Source of the DNA: Adiantum capillus-veneris
Lineage: Eukaryota; Streptophyta; Polypodiopsida; Polypodiales; Pteridaceae
Length of the DNA stretch: 64,000 bases
Direction: 5' to 3'
Assembly (NCBI GenBank): GCA_014529385.2
Contig: CM043967.1
Span: forward strand, 127,569,182-127,633,181
In this document: positions 33,211 to 44,953 of the stretch, one piece after another
Layout of the letters: each line of letters begins with the position of its first letter
Numbering within the stretch: position 1 is the first letter of the stretch
Notes under the pieces: model-generated
Database searches by the model: none
What the model saw: only the letters and a program-made list of their open reading frames with translations
What the model was told of the DNA's origin: nothing
Position numbers and translations under genes: made by a program

Positions 33211-34440
33211 CCATTAACATTTGATTAAGCAGGGATACTATTGTTTTAAGCTCTGTTCCCATTAATTGTGTCTGTTTGCAACTCTTTTCCTCGCACCTCT
33301 CACAGCCAGGGGCCCTGTGCCTTCCCAGCTCACCTTTCGAATACAAATCCCCAGACATCGCGTAAGTCGAAATGCTCTCTAGTTGCTCGGTCTCTAGCAC
33401 ACGACCAGAGCTCAGATGCATGTGCCTTTGGCACCCTACAAGCGTCGACAAATAACCTCGAAGGTTAACCGCTACTTTTTTAGGCGTCCGTTTTCACTCA
33501 TTTTTTGATGTTTTTTAATGATCGGTTTTTGGATTAGTGCGTGTGATAGTTCAAAACGAGCGTATTGCTCAGGAGGTCGTGATGTGCTTAACATCATAGT
33601 GTTTGGTTACCCGAAGCTCCATTGGTCCTCAAAAAGGTCGAATCTTACGTAGGCATGAGGCTAACATAAGTAATTTTAAAGGGTGACTAAGACCTAAGCC
33701 TGAGTGTGGGTTTGGGCTTGGGCTTGGGTCCGGGGAATTTTCTCGACCTTGGTCCTACCTTTAAAATGTTAATTTTTTTTTATTTTTTATTTTTTTAGAG
33801 ATAAGGTCGCCGCGATCGCGTTGGGCGCGTGAGCACACACACACACCTAATCCACCTACTTACAACTAATAGAGCTAGTGTTATACACTAACACACTACT
33901 ACAACAACTCATTAGCTAATAGAACTACTTATGGTACTTTACATATAACTAACATTATGGATCTACTACCTTAATTCTAACACCTTATCACATAGAAAAC
34001 ACTTTATGAACATAAAAAACAAAGTACTTTTCAATACCTTATTAACAAAACAATACACAGCATAACAAACTCCTTCTCAACAAACACACCTTCCTTCTCT
34101 ACATTTCCTACATTTCAAAATGCACCACAAAGCAGCATAGAATGCTACTCAAACTTAATGTAAGGCATTTCCCTGGCAAGGGTGCCAAAAATGTGCGCGT
34201 CTGTCGCACGTGTCAATGCAAGAGACTTGCCGTACACTGTGTGCGAGCCACAAATGGCTGCAAGCACACAACCAGACTAATCTAGCAAGATCAAGAGATA
34301 AAGGGTGTGTCACTCATCGGCCTATGCTCACCTTTGTGGAGGATTCCTCGCCGCGAAGAAGAAGGAGCTACCGTCGTGCCGCGGTCAACCGCCTCACCGT
34401 CGCTATGCCGTCGTCGCAATGCTCGATCGCACACACTCCC
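33211..34440. other. No recognisable gene
   Basis: Contains GGGCTTGGGCTT repeats near 33712, A/T homopolymers near 33770-33800, and a short (CA)n at 33832-33847. Nothing coding could be supported. Confidence 0.35.
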
Positions 34441-34459
34441 TGTCTCTCTCTCTCTCTTT

Positions 34460-34491
<32 letters not shown>
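34441..34491. repeat. Compound (CT)n(CA)n microsatellite
   Basis: CTCTCT from about 34442-34459, then CACACA from about 34462 to 34490. Overlapping short frames are artefacts of it. Confidence 0.95.
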
Positions 34492-34492
<1 letters not shown>

Positions 34493-37400
34493 GGAGATGA
34501 AGAAGAAGAAGATGGAGATGGAGCAAGAGCACTCTTCAATTGCACAAATGAAAGAATGCATGATTTTTAGGTTTAGGTGACTTTTATATGAGCTCACCCC
34601 ATTCACACTTGGGCGCCCATACTTAGCCAACTAACCCTTGAATGTTCCTGTTAGAGTGCGCCTCTCATCGACGATCACTCTTACCCTTTTTCTATTGGAC
34701 CGACAAGCCCGGCCCATGACTACTAGAAGTGGACGCCAGTGGTTAACATCGCTCCAAACCTCTACTCGTGTCGTGAAAGCTAACCAACAAATCCAAGCAC
34801 TTGTTTTTAAGCGCCTCTTGTCGGTTGGGGTTAACTTTCAAGTGGTCGAGCTTTGTGTTTGCCATCTTTGTTAATGACTCCTCGACCTTTGGAGTAGACT
34901 GCGTGCCACTGTTGGTGGATGTGCCTTGACTTTTGATTTAAGAGGCTTTGGAGTCTTCTTCCCCTCATACCTCACTCATGTTAGTATTTTACTGGGTAGT
35001 AGAGGGTACATGGCTAACACAGTTCACATGAGACTCTATCATGGTAGTACTCATCTACCACATCATACAATTTACATGTGTGTTCCTATCATTGTTGGAT
35101 GTAGTATTGTGTGCTTTATCCAGTCTATATTGGTAGAGTATAGAGCCTCACTTTTTGCGGCATGCCTAGATGCCTTTATCAAAGCCATGGTGTGTGGATC
35201 CCATAGATTGATCCCTGATTTTGAGGATTGTTGAATTCCTCATGCATACCCTCCTCACATGGATAAGCTGGTTGACCCATAAGTCCGTCCATTGATCCTT
35301 AGATTTTTGTATGCTATCCTCGTCATCTTCAAGTTACAAAATTCCCTTCTTCTTGGACATCCTCGCCTTTTTGGATGGAGCCATCAGTGCAATCTCTTCC
35401 ATCTCCTCGCCACCCAAGTGTAAATCTTTCTTCGTGGATGGTTTTTTTCACGCTTTAGTAGATTTATGAGAAGAGGGGTTTGGGCTTGGGCCACTCTACA
35501 TGTGGAGGCTTATGGCACGAGCTGGAGCACATGGTAGTTTTTTTTTTTTTGGGGGGGGGGAGCTTGAATAAGAAAGGAGAGGAAGGTGATGGAGACGTTT
35601 GCATGGCCGTGAAGCCATGCGGGGGCATCATGAAGGGGGTGTGGTGTGAAGAAGTAGTAAGAGGGTTGGGAGAATACATTTGGGGATGCATTGTCATCCC
35701 CTTATGACTTTCCGAATGTTGAGATGGGTCCATGATTCCTTCATACACAAACAGTTCAAAAGAATAGCTAGTTTTGGTATATATGTATATATATTTATAT
35801 ATCTATACAGCAACGATGATGGTTGCCTTCAATGTGTTTTCGCTAAAAGTTGATGCAATATGTAATTTTTATCGTCGTAGGCATTGTAATAAATTCAAAA
35901 ACAAAGGCGCAACATTCCATTGCTTTGCACAAATGGAAAATCACCTTTTTGCTCTTGTCACTGTCGATCAAAGAAGGGAGCCCATCCAACAATGCACAAA
36001 GTGCATCAAAAAGCTCAAAAGGGGGTTGGGCTTACAGTTTGTGAATTGAACGTTCATAACAAAAGAATGTTGACAAAAGGGAGCATTCGAGAAAACTTTT
36101 GATGAGGCTAAAAATTGGAAGGTGGAGAGTGGGCTCATCCCATGTGGACAGAGGCACAAAGAAAACGCTAGATGTGTTTTTTTTTAATTTTGGGGGGAGG
36201 GGGGGGGGGGGGGGGAGATTTGAACCCTGGGGGCCTATCCAACCCCTCCCCATGCACACATGGTGATCATGATGGGAAACAAATGCATCCTAAGTAAACT
36301 TAGAGAGGGGCAGAAGTAAACTAAGACAAAAAAGATTAACCCGGACACACCCATGTAAAATTGGACGACCGAGCCTACCTCGCATCGCGTGCGCTTAGTT
36401 CTTCGTCGTAGATCCCATGATGAGGTCCTCATTAGAGACCTCGTGGAATTTAGTGGGGTGGGAGGTGGGCTTAGGACTAAAGAACATGGGGTCTTGAATA
36501 AAGACCCCGTCATGGGATCCACGGAGGAGAACTCCAGGCACAAAAGCAAAGATGCGTGACGCCGCCGGATTTGAAAAAAGCAAACTAGGATAAATTTTGT
36601 AAACTCTGACATCGAGAGAGTAAACTTAGACACGCATAAGTAAACGTAAACTTAGAAACGCTCGATGTTCTGCCGTGCATTGGCATGCTAGGCCCCTAAC
36701 TAGTTTGCCTTGATTGCTTCACTATGTATATGGTAAGAAGTAAAAAAGTGATAGCGGTGTGGATTTTACTGCATGGCACAACTTTCGATGAAGGCTCAAC
36801 AACATCTTTCCTCGAAGCTTTCGCCAAAAGCTCTATGACCTTGCATCACAAATGAGAGTTTACATGAAAAGATTATGGATGCAAACATTTTCATACTATA
36901 ATAAAAACAAAACGAGATGCATTATGTGCATTTGAGATGCTTGTGCCCAAAAAAAAAAACCATACGTATGTATGGTGTGGAGTTGGCACCGTTCTCCACA
37001 TTTATAAAGATACCGTAAGGAACGTGCCCTTCCCCCGCCACTTGTATCCCTTCCAATGTTGAAGGGGGACTTATGCTTCTCCTCCAGTGTTGGACTTTTT
37101 ATTGTAAAAATATCATAATTGTACAAGGAAGAACTTATTACCGATGTTTTATAAACACATGTATCATTCCACGTTGCCATGTCATGGTGTATTGTCCGTG
37201 TGTCCCTTTGTTCGGCATAACAAGTCCTTGTCACCTTCATCTGAAATCTTGCAATAAAAATAATATAAATTTATTGCTTTATTGTATACATGATGTAATC
37301 TAAGAACTTTTGAGATCACATAGAGGAAATCAAAACACGAAATATAAGTGCACCTTTGCTATTGGTTGGCTGCATGAAGCACATTGTTGGATGGATTGGC

Positions 37401-37839
37401 TGCCGGACATCCCTTGCATTGTTGCATCACCTTCCCACCATTATGTGTTGGTCATCATCATCCCTTCTGCGATTTTTGCCAACATGTCGATTGTCACATT
37501 CACTTTTTCTATCATGCATACCATTACCTACATTAGTTTTGATGTCCGTGGTCTTAGAGTAGGTTGAAATCTTCCGGATGGTCCGTCCGTAAGCTCACAC
37601 ACATACACGTACACATACACATACACAAACTCGTAGTCTTTGGGGCTCCCCATCTGGCATACATATTGATCAAAGCACGGCCAAGCACAACATCTTTCCG
37701 GAAGAGCCCCAAGCCCTCGATTCACATCTGCTGAGAACAACCTAGAGGTTCCGCAATCAGGAGAGAGGTCATCGTTTTGCATCTACCGAAAACTGCCCCT
37801 ATGGGGCAAATATTGCAATCGGTGCATTCTAGCTCCGGA
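34492..37839. other. Gene-poor region with homopolymer tracts
   Basis: No frame resembles a known protein; 34926-35234 (plus) and 35464-35748 (minus) are the longest and are not recognised. Notable tracts: T then G run at about 35538-35560, a G run at 36192-36215 broken by one A, and a CA/CG-rich stretch at 37596-37628. A weak inverted repeat (AGATCCCATGATGAGGTC near 36410, with its imperfect complement near 36507) surrounds two smaller hairpins. Confidence 0.4.
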
Positions 37840-40800
37840 CGGGAAGCTTTTCGAGAAGTTCTGGTGCTCTCTAAACTACACCACATTTAGCAAACATGTC
37901 AATCAAGGCATTGCCTGCAAGCACGCCATCTTTTTCAACAACCCCTGACTAACAATATCAGCATGATTTTTTATGCCCCTACCAACATCTTGCATAGAGC
38001 CACATGCTTTCAAGATGCACGTGTATGTGATTGCATCAGGAGAGAGGCCGTCAATTTGCATCAGCTAAAAACAACCTAAAGATTTCTACCCTGCTCCTCT
38101 TGTGCATAACCCACAATCAATACACTCCAAGAGACGATGTTCCGGACAGGAAGCTCCTCAAGCACTTTCTGTGCTTTCTAAAGTGCACCACGTTTGGTGC
38201 ACATATCAACCAAACCAAGCATGACATTTTTTGCAACAACCCTCGGACTAACAATATCAGAAGTGAATTTTTAAAGTGCACCACATTTAGCAAACATGTC
38301 AACCAAGGCATTCCCAAGCATGACATCTTTTTCAACATTCCCTGACTAACAATATCAATGTGAATTTTTATGCACATATCAGCATCTTGTGTAGAGCCAC
38401 ATGCCTTCAAGATGCACACGTATGTGAGTGCATCAGGAGAGAGGCCATCGCTTTGCATCCGCTAAAAATAGCCTAGAGATTTTTGGTCTTGCTCATGTTG
38501 TGCATATCTCGTAATCAATGCACTCCACGAGATGACATTCCAGACATAAATGTCGTCAAGCACTTTCTGTGCTCCCTAAAGTACACCAGATTTGGCCTAC
38601 ATATCGACCAAGGCATTGCAAAGCACGATAACTTTTTGCAACAACTTGAGACTAACCATATCAGAGTGAAATTTGAAGTCCATATCGGCATCCTGCATAG
38701 AGCCACATGCCTTCAAGATGCACGCGTAGGTGATTTCATCTGGACAAAGGCCCTCACTTTGCATCCGCTAAAAAATAGCCTAGAGCTTTCTGGCCCTGCT
38801 TTTGTTGTGCGTATCCTGCAATCAGTGCTTGGCATACATATCAACCAAGGTAGTGCAAAGTACGACATCTTTTTTCAATAGCCTTTAACTAACAATACAA
38901 TTGTGAATTTTTGTGCCCACATCAGCATCTTATGTAGAGCCACATGCTTTCAAGATACATACGTAGGTGGTTGCATTTGGAGATAGGCCCTCGCTTCGCA
39001 TCTGCTGAAAACAAATTGGAGCTTCTTGGCCCTACCCTGTGTGGAAAATCTTTCAATCAGTGCATCGAAGAGTCCATACTCCGGACAAAAAGCTCCTCAA
39101 GCACTTTCTATGCTCTCTTAAGAGCACCACATTTAGCAAACATGTCAACCAAGGCATTGTCAAGCACGATACCTTTTTTCAACAGCCCCTAACCAACCAT
39201 ATGAGCAATAATTTTTATGCCCATATCAGTAACTTGCATAGAGCCACATGCCTTCAAGATGCATACGTATATGATTGCACTTGGAGATAAGTCCTCGCTT
39301 TGCATCGGCCGCTCGAATCAACCTAGAGTTCTTTTGGCCCTGCTTTTGTTGTGCATATCCTGCAATCACAATGCACTCCAAGAGACGACATTCTGGACAG
39401 AAGGTCCTCAAGAGCTTTTTGTGCTTTACAAAGTGCACCACATTCGGCATACATATCGACCAAGCATTGCCAAGCACAACAATCTTTTGCAACAACCCCT
39501 CGCTAACAATATCAGAGTAAATTTTTAAGCCCATATCAACATCTTGTGTAGAGTCGCATGCCTTCAAGATGCATGCATAGGTGATTGCATATGGATGGAG
39601 GGCTCGCCTCACATTCACATCTTGTGTAGAGCCACATTAATTCAGACGTAGGTGATTGCATTTGGAGAGAGGCCTCGCTTCGCATCTGCTGAAAACAGAT
39701 TGGTACATCTCCCGTACATCTCTTTTCAGTAGCCTTATACTAACAATATCATTGTGAATTTTTTTATATATCAGCATCTTGCGTGGAGCCACAATGCACA
39801 TGCCTTTAAGATGCACGTGTAGGTGATTACGTCTGGAGATAGGCCCTTGCTACCCACCAGCTGAAAACAACCCACAGCTTCCTAGCCATGTTTGGGCATA
39901 TCTTGCAATCAGTGCATTCCACAAGATGACATCCCACACAGTAACCTTGTCATGCTTTTGTTGTGCATATCTCGTAATCATTACACTCCATGAGATGACA
40001 TTCTAGACACGAATGTCCTCGAGCACTTTCTGTGCTCCCTAAAGTACACCAGATGTGGCGTACATATCGGCCAAGGAATTGCAAAGAATGACATTTTTTT
40101 GCAACAACCCGAGACTAACATATAGAGTGAATTTTGAAGCCCATATCGGCATCTTGCATAGAGCCACATGCCTTCAAGATGCACGCATAGGTGATTTCAT
40201 CTGGACAAAGGCCCTCACTTTGCATCCACTGAAAACAACATAGAAGCCCTTTTCGGCATCCTGCATAGAGCCACATGCCTTCAAGATGCACGCATAGGTG
40301 ATTTCATCTGGACATAGGTGAATTTTGAAGCCCATATCGGCATCCTGCATAGAGCCACATGCCTTCAAGATGCACGCATAGGTGATTTCATCTGGACAAA
40401 GGCCCTCACTTTGCATCCACTGAAAACAACATAGAGCTTTCTAGCCTTGCTCTTGTTGTGCGTATCCCACAATCAATGCTTGGCATACATATCGACCAAA
40501 GCAGTGCAAAGTACATCTTCTTTTTCCACAACTAACAATACAATTGTGATTTTTTGTGCCCACATTAGCAGCTTGCGTAGAGCCACATGCTTTCAAGATG
40601 CATACGTTAGTGATTGCATTTGGAGAGAGGTCCTCGCTTCGCATCTGCTGAAAATAGGCTGGAGCTTTTTGACCCTAACCCTGTGTGGCAAATCCTTCAA
40701 TCAGTGCATTCGAAGATTCCACACTCTGAATAGAAAGCTCCTTGAGCACTTTTTGTGCTCTCTTAATTTAAGGGTACCACATTTAGCAAACATGTCAACC

Positions 40801-41060
40801 AAGGCATTGTCAAGCACGATACCCTTTTTCAACAGCCCCTAAGGAACAATATCAGCAATAATTTTGATGCCCATATCAGTATCTTGCATAGAGTCACATG
40901 CCTTCAAGATGCGGAGAGAAGTCCTCGCTTTGCATCCGCCACTGAAATCGTTCTCTAGACATTAGACAGCAACCCCTGACTAATAAGATCAGAATGCATT
41001 TTTAAGCTCATATCGGCATCTTGCATAGAGTCACATGCCTTCAAGATGCATGCTTAGGTG
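37840..41060 (-). pseudogene. Collapsed tandem array of plant PPR (PLS-class) repeats
   Basis: PPR proteins bind organelle RNA in plants. On the minus strand at least 14 copies of an ILKACGS-type motif (plus-strand form CATGCCTTCAAGATGCA) recur. They lie near 38001, 38398, 38703, 38940, 39245, 39553, 39800, 40167, 40273, 40360, 40585, 40900, 41033 and 41353, often about 305 bp apart, the size of one PLS triplet. Better-preserved pieces read SDGLSPDALTYVCILKACGS (38458-38400), PDEITYACILKACGSMQDAD (about 40395-40336) and GYAQQEQG (about 40450). Every triplet has frameshifts or stops, so no protein can be made. No E or DYW domain is seen in this stretch. Confidence 0.85.
40249..40430. repeat. 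Local ~87-bp tandem duplication in the PPR array
   Basis: The block GGCATCCTGCATAGAGCCAC through TTTCATCTGGACA occurs at about 40253 and again at about 40340. A third related copy lies at about 40147. This accounts for irregular motif spacing here. Confidence 0.8.
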
Positions 41061-41812
41061 ATTGCATCAGGACAGATGCCCTCACCTTGCATTTTCTGAA
41101 ATCAGCACAGAGCTTCTTGCCCAGCGTAGCCTGAAATCACCGCAGAGCTTCCTGCTCGCAGAAAGCTCTCACAGGTCGTGTTTGACGATTTCTGTCTTTT
41201 AGTTTAGCGTTTCATTTTACTGCTTTTTTATTCTACACTCAGACATTGGATTACCTCCACAAAGACTCAATTCTCTAGACATTAGACAGCAACCCCTGAC
41301 TAATAAGATCAGAATGCATTTTTAAGCTCATATCGGCATCTTGCATAGAGTCACATGCCTTCAAGATGCATGCTTAGGTGATTGCATCAGGACAGATGCC
41401 CTCACCTTGCATTTTCTGAAATCAGCACAGAGCTTCTTGCCCAGCGTAGCCTGAAATCACCGCAGAGCTTCCTGCTCGCAGAAAGCTCTCACAGGTCGTG
41501 TTTGACGATTTCTGTCTTTTAGTTTAGCGTTTCATTTTACTGCTTTTTTATTCTACACTCAGACATTGGATTACCTCCACAAAGACTCAATTCTCTAGAC
41601 ATTAGACAACAACCCCTGACTAATAAGATTAGAATGCATTTTTAAGCTCATATAGGCATCTTGCATAGAGTCGCGTAGCCTGAAATCAATGCATAGCTTC
41701 TTGCCTGCCGAAAGCTCTCACAAGTCGTGTTTGACGATTTCTCTTTTTAGTTTAGTCTTTCATTTTACTGCTTTTTATTCTACACTCAGACATTGGATTA
41801 TCTCCACAAAGA
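40951..41812. repeat. 320-bp tandem repeat: two identical copies plus a shortened third
   Basis: Copies start with TTCTCTAGACATTAGACA at 40951, 41271 and 41591. Copies 1 and 2 (40951-41270 and 41271-41590) show no difference over 320 bp by eye. Copy 3 (to about 41812) has substitutions and a ~90-bp deletion that removes its PPR motif. Each full unit includes one ILKAC relic. Confidence 0.93.
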
Positions 41813-41852
41813 TTGTATTAGTTTGGTCTTAAAGGTCGTTTTGGCCTTTTCA

Positions 41853-42100
41853 AGGCATTATATATATGATTAACTTGTCAGCAGAGCTTCTACCCAGCAC
41901 ATGCTGAAATCAACGCAAAGCTTCCTGCCAGCGTTGCCTCTAATCAGCGCAGAGCTTTTTGCACGCCCCCAAAGGTAGTTTTGAGGCATTATATATATGA
42001 TTAACTTGTCAACAGAGCTTCTACCCAACACATGCTGAATCAACGCAAAGCTTCCTGCCAACGTAGCCTCAAATCAGTGCAGAGCTTCCTGCCTGCCCCC
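41853..42100. repeat. 131-bp tandem duplication
   Basis: AGGCATTATATATATGATTA begins at 41853 and again at 41984. The copies share GCAGAGCTTC-type words also found in the 320-bp unit. Confidence 0.85.
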
Positions 42101-42101
42101 T

Positions 42102-42107
<6 letters not shown>

Positions 42108-42143
<36 letters not shown>

Positions 42144-42147
42144 TCCC
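42108..42147. repeat. (CT)n microsatellite
   Basis: CT dinucleotides from about 42110 to 42138, bounded by C runs, about 530 bp upstream of the PRS4-like start codon. Confidence 0.9.
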
Positions 42148-42665
42148 CCCGGCCTGCAAAGAGCCCAAGATTAAAAGAGGGAAGATGAAGGCAAAACAAG
42201 AAGGTAACAAAGTAAAAAAATCAAAATTACCTGTGCAAGCGCTCTCTGTCTCTGCTGCAATAGATGCGCTCTCTCTCTCTCTCCTTCTCTCACAAACACA
42301 GACACACAATGTCTGTGCAGTCGACTTCTGACGACTTCAAGCCCCTACTTTTTTCAAGTACCCGCTTTATTTTCGAAAAGATAGCTTCATAGCTTCCATA
42401 CCTTTTTCAACTTCTCTGTCCAATGAAAACCAACCAGCTGGACTGCCTCTCCTTTCAGGTTTTGCTCTTAGATAATCAAGGTAATGAATGCCTATCAGCC
42501 CCGCACGAGTCTTTTCACAGCCGCCAGGTCGTCTGAACCCGGCCGTGGAAAGAAGAGATCAGCGCCAACGATTTCATTCTCCTTTAACTTTAAGTTGTTG
42601 TGGGGCTCATAAGTATTGCCCCTTGATTGTCTGCTGACTCTGCTCTACGTGCTGCGAGGGTGGGC

Positions 42666-42910
42666 ATGGGAGAGGCACCTGCTTTGATGAACAGCTTCTC
42701 TCACGAGAGGATGAAAGCTCTAGCGCATGGCTCTTCTTTGTCGGTAGCCTCCGCCACGTCTTCTTCTTCTGCACGCAGCGTTTCCATCAACCATGAAGGC
42801 GCACCCCTGAAGAAGAGTGTTTCCCTCTTTTACTGCGCTGAAACTGAAGACCTTGCCCGTAGTGTGGCTGCTCAATCTGACACTATCGAGCTCAGGACTA
42901 TTAATTGGAG
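42666..42910 (+). CDS. PRS4: First coding exon of a PRS4-like ribose-phosphate pyrophosphokinase
   Basis: From ATG 42666 the frame encodes 81 residues plus two bases, then meets a GT donor (GGAG/GTGTGTGC at 42910/42911). The end reads [20 protein letters not shown] then [11 protein letters not shown]. This matches the N-terminus of the plant cytosolic PRPP synthase type 4 as I know it (LFYC, ELAR, AAESD, INWR). That enzyme makes 5-phosphoribosyl 1-pyrophosphate from ribose 5-phosphate and ATP for nucleotide synthesis. The catalytic and PRPP-binding regions lie in later exons, none of which is seen downstream to 64000. The first ~45 residues are Ser/Ala-rich and could be a leader. The frame is also open upstream to 42627 but without an ATG. 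Either the first intron is over 21 kb and filled with retrotransposons, or this is a stranded fragment. Confidence 0.65.
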
Positions 42911-43790
42911 GTGTGTGCTCCGCGTTTCTTTTGAATCATGGTTTCTGTCTTTCAAACCTCTGCATTCTGCTTGCTAAAAGTCTCCTTGCAATGTAAATAC
43001 GAGGAACATTTTACATACATCACAACTTTACTGAAAAGAGAAATGTTGCAACTATGGACTACTGTAGATGACCCTGGCCGGCTGATGAGAAGGCACTTTG
43101 TCCTGTGCTCATGAAGTTTTACCAAACTGGTGTTTTGTTTCTGCAAGAAAAGCATCAAAAACACCGGTATGCAACTACCCATGCATGCATGGGTGCACAC
43201 ACACGTGTGTGTTTGTGCAAACGTGCAAAGCTTGGGTAGAGATCTCTCCGAAAGGTTGTTTTTCGAGAACTGAGTTGTGTTCCGAGTGTCTAGACTTCAA
43301 AAGTAACATTTTTCATGTTTTGATTGCCGAATGTTTGTTTGCAGGAGTCTCTAGGGAGGCAGAGGAAGGCCCTAGGGTTTCATACCCTGAGTTTGGGAGT
43401 AGATCCACGGATCTAAGAGTGGTAGACTCTTAAGTTGGGATCAAGGAGTTGAGATTCCCAAGGAAGGATTTTGTGTCTAGGAAAGTAGAGTGTGCTAGAG
43501 TTACACCACTGTTGCTTCGCCATTTTGTACGGCTAGCAATTGTCCTGGGTTGGCCATCCATCGCACATCATGTAGATTGCATACACTTTTAGCACGTGTC
43601 TGGCCGGTCATTTTTTGAGTCTGGCTGGCTACACACATTTTTAGCCATTTTTGGGCTTATATGTTTTTTGCATCAGTTACACATTTTGCCCTACCTCAAC
43701 CTACATTTTATAAATAGAATGGTTAGGGTCTTGTAGTCAGACTTGCGATCATATCGATCTACCTCTTGGACTACTCTTTGAGCACGCGAC
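42911..43790 (+). other. Start of putative intron; then 5' region of an old copia element
   Basis: No second PRS4-like exon is found. A plausible acceptor (TGTTTGTTTGCAG, ending 43344) is followed by sequence that does not continue the enzyme and has an immediate stop in the needed frame. From roughly 43345 on, the DNA has the look of a retrotransposon 5' region leading into a copia gag. A palindromic stretch of CATGCATGCATGGGTGC and CACACACGTGTGTG lies at 43183-43213. Confidence 0.4.
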
Positions 43791-44619
43791 ATGTCGACTC
43801 CGAAGCAGAAGGGACAACAACAACAATCCCAAAAGGAGGCCAGCGCGTCTTCTGCGACTATGGCCACTTCCATTGCTGGGACTACGTCGGCATCTGCCAA
43901 CGCAACATCCAACAATTATGTCCTCACCCAGTTTGCTGAGGGGAGGAAGTTGGATTTACACAACTATTCTGTGTGGAGGACACGAGTCCGCACAATCATT
44001 GCCTACCATTGACTCTGGGAATGGTTGAATGATTTGACGCATTTGGCTACCAAGCCTTCCCTTCCCATTGCCACTCAAGACCAAATTGAGTGGGTGGATC
44101 GAGTCTGCACCTTTCTTATGATGAACCTCTCGAACTGCATCACGAAGGAAGTTTCCAAAGAAGAGCATGCACATCCATTGTGGAGACGAATCTTGACCGG
44201 TTTGTAGAGACCTCGTTTGCCAGACAGATCACACTTGAGTGGGAGTTGTACAATGTTCAGTTCAAGGATTTCAACTCATTTGATGGATTGACCCGCCGCA
44301 TGCAAGAACTTCGGGACGACCTTGTCTCTGTCGGAGGCGACATCACCTCGGAACGCATGGTTGGCCTCTTACTATTCAAGCTTCCCCCATGCTTTGATCC
44401 CTACTTTTAGAGTTTGCTGACATCTGGACGTACCTCTTTTCCCACCTGGGACGAGATTCTTTCTTCTCTTAGAAAGATCGAGGGGCACTCCGCATTGTGA
44501 GCCGGATGTGTTGTTAATGTAGCGGGAGCTTTGATAGCTCAAGGAGGCAACAAGAAGGTAAAGGTAAGAAGACGAAGAAGAACAAGGACATCGAATGTTA
44601 CCACTGCCACAAGAAAGGG
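43791..44619 (+). pseudogene. Copia C: Gag, 5' part, interrupted inside the zinc knuckle
   Basis: Starts at ATG 43791 with a Q/S/A-rich leader (MSTPKQKGQQQQSQKEAS). UBN2-type Gag follows: LTQFAEGRKLDLHNYSVWRT, a TGA at 44010-44012, WVDRVCTFLMMNLSN, a frameshift near 44160, LEWELYNVQFKDFNSFDGLT, SERMVGLLLFKLPPCFDPYF and a TAG at 44408-44410. The end reads IECYHCHKKG, the first half of a CCHC knuckle, and is cut by element B1 at 44620. The second half resumes at 50715. 44615-44619 is the AAGGG target copy. Confidence 0.85.
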
Positions 44620-44945
44620 TGTCATGTGACACATCCCAACCCTATGTGTCCGTGGACAAGCTACACCACAGCAGGGTTCAGTCAGTCCAGTCAGTTTAGA
44701 TTTAGCAGTGATCTGGCACTTTTGTGAGTCTATTCGTAGACCGTGCATGCCCAGTCACTTAGCATAGATGCATATTCTTTGGTTGCACACAGCATGATCA
44801 TCAGTATTCCCTTCAGAATCCATCAGATTCAATCAGGGGAATTTTCCAGTACATTTAGCTCATTTTCCCTATTTTTGGTTATTTTCACTTATTATTTTTA
44901 AATGACTTTCCGACAAAAGTAGGTAGGGTAATTTCGCTAAGTTAA

Positions 44946-44953
44946 TATATAAG
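44946..44953 (+). promoter_or_regulatory. LTR TATA box, family B
   Basis: TATATAAG within GTTAATATATAAGCAAAC. The same motif sits at the matching place in the other LTRs: 49862-49869 (TATATAAA), 52929-52936, 57544-57551 and, on the minus strand, about 61317-61324. Confidence 0.7.

Noticed and set aside
34926-35234. 102-codon plus-strand ORF as a gene
   Set aside because: No ATG at the start of the frame, no recognised domain, and no neighbouring exons or codon pattern supporting it.
36405-36535. Small transposon with terminal inverted repeats
   Set aside because: The inverted words are imperfect and no target-site duplication flanks them.
37840-41060. Functional PPR gene
   Set aside because: Every triplet contains stops or frameshifts, and spacing is irregular; the longest clean piece covers about one triplet.
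43333-43433. Second exon of the PRS4-like gene after the acceptor at 43344
   Set aside because: The sequence after the AG does not continue the enzyme and meets a stop at once in the required phase.
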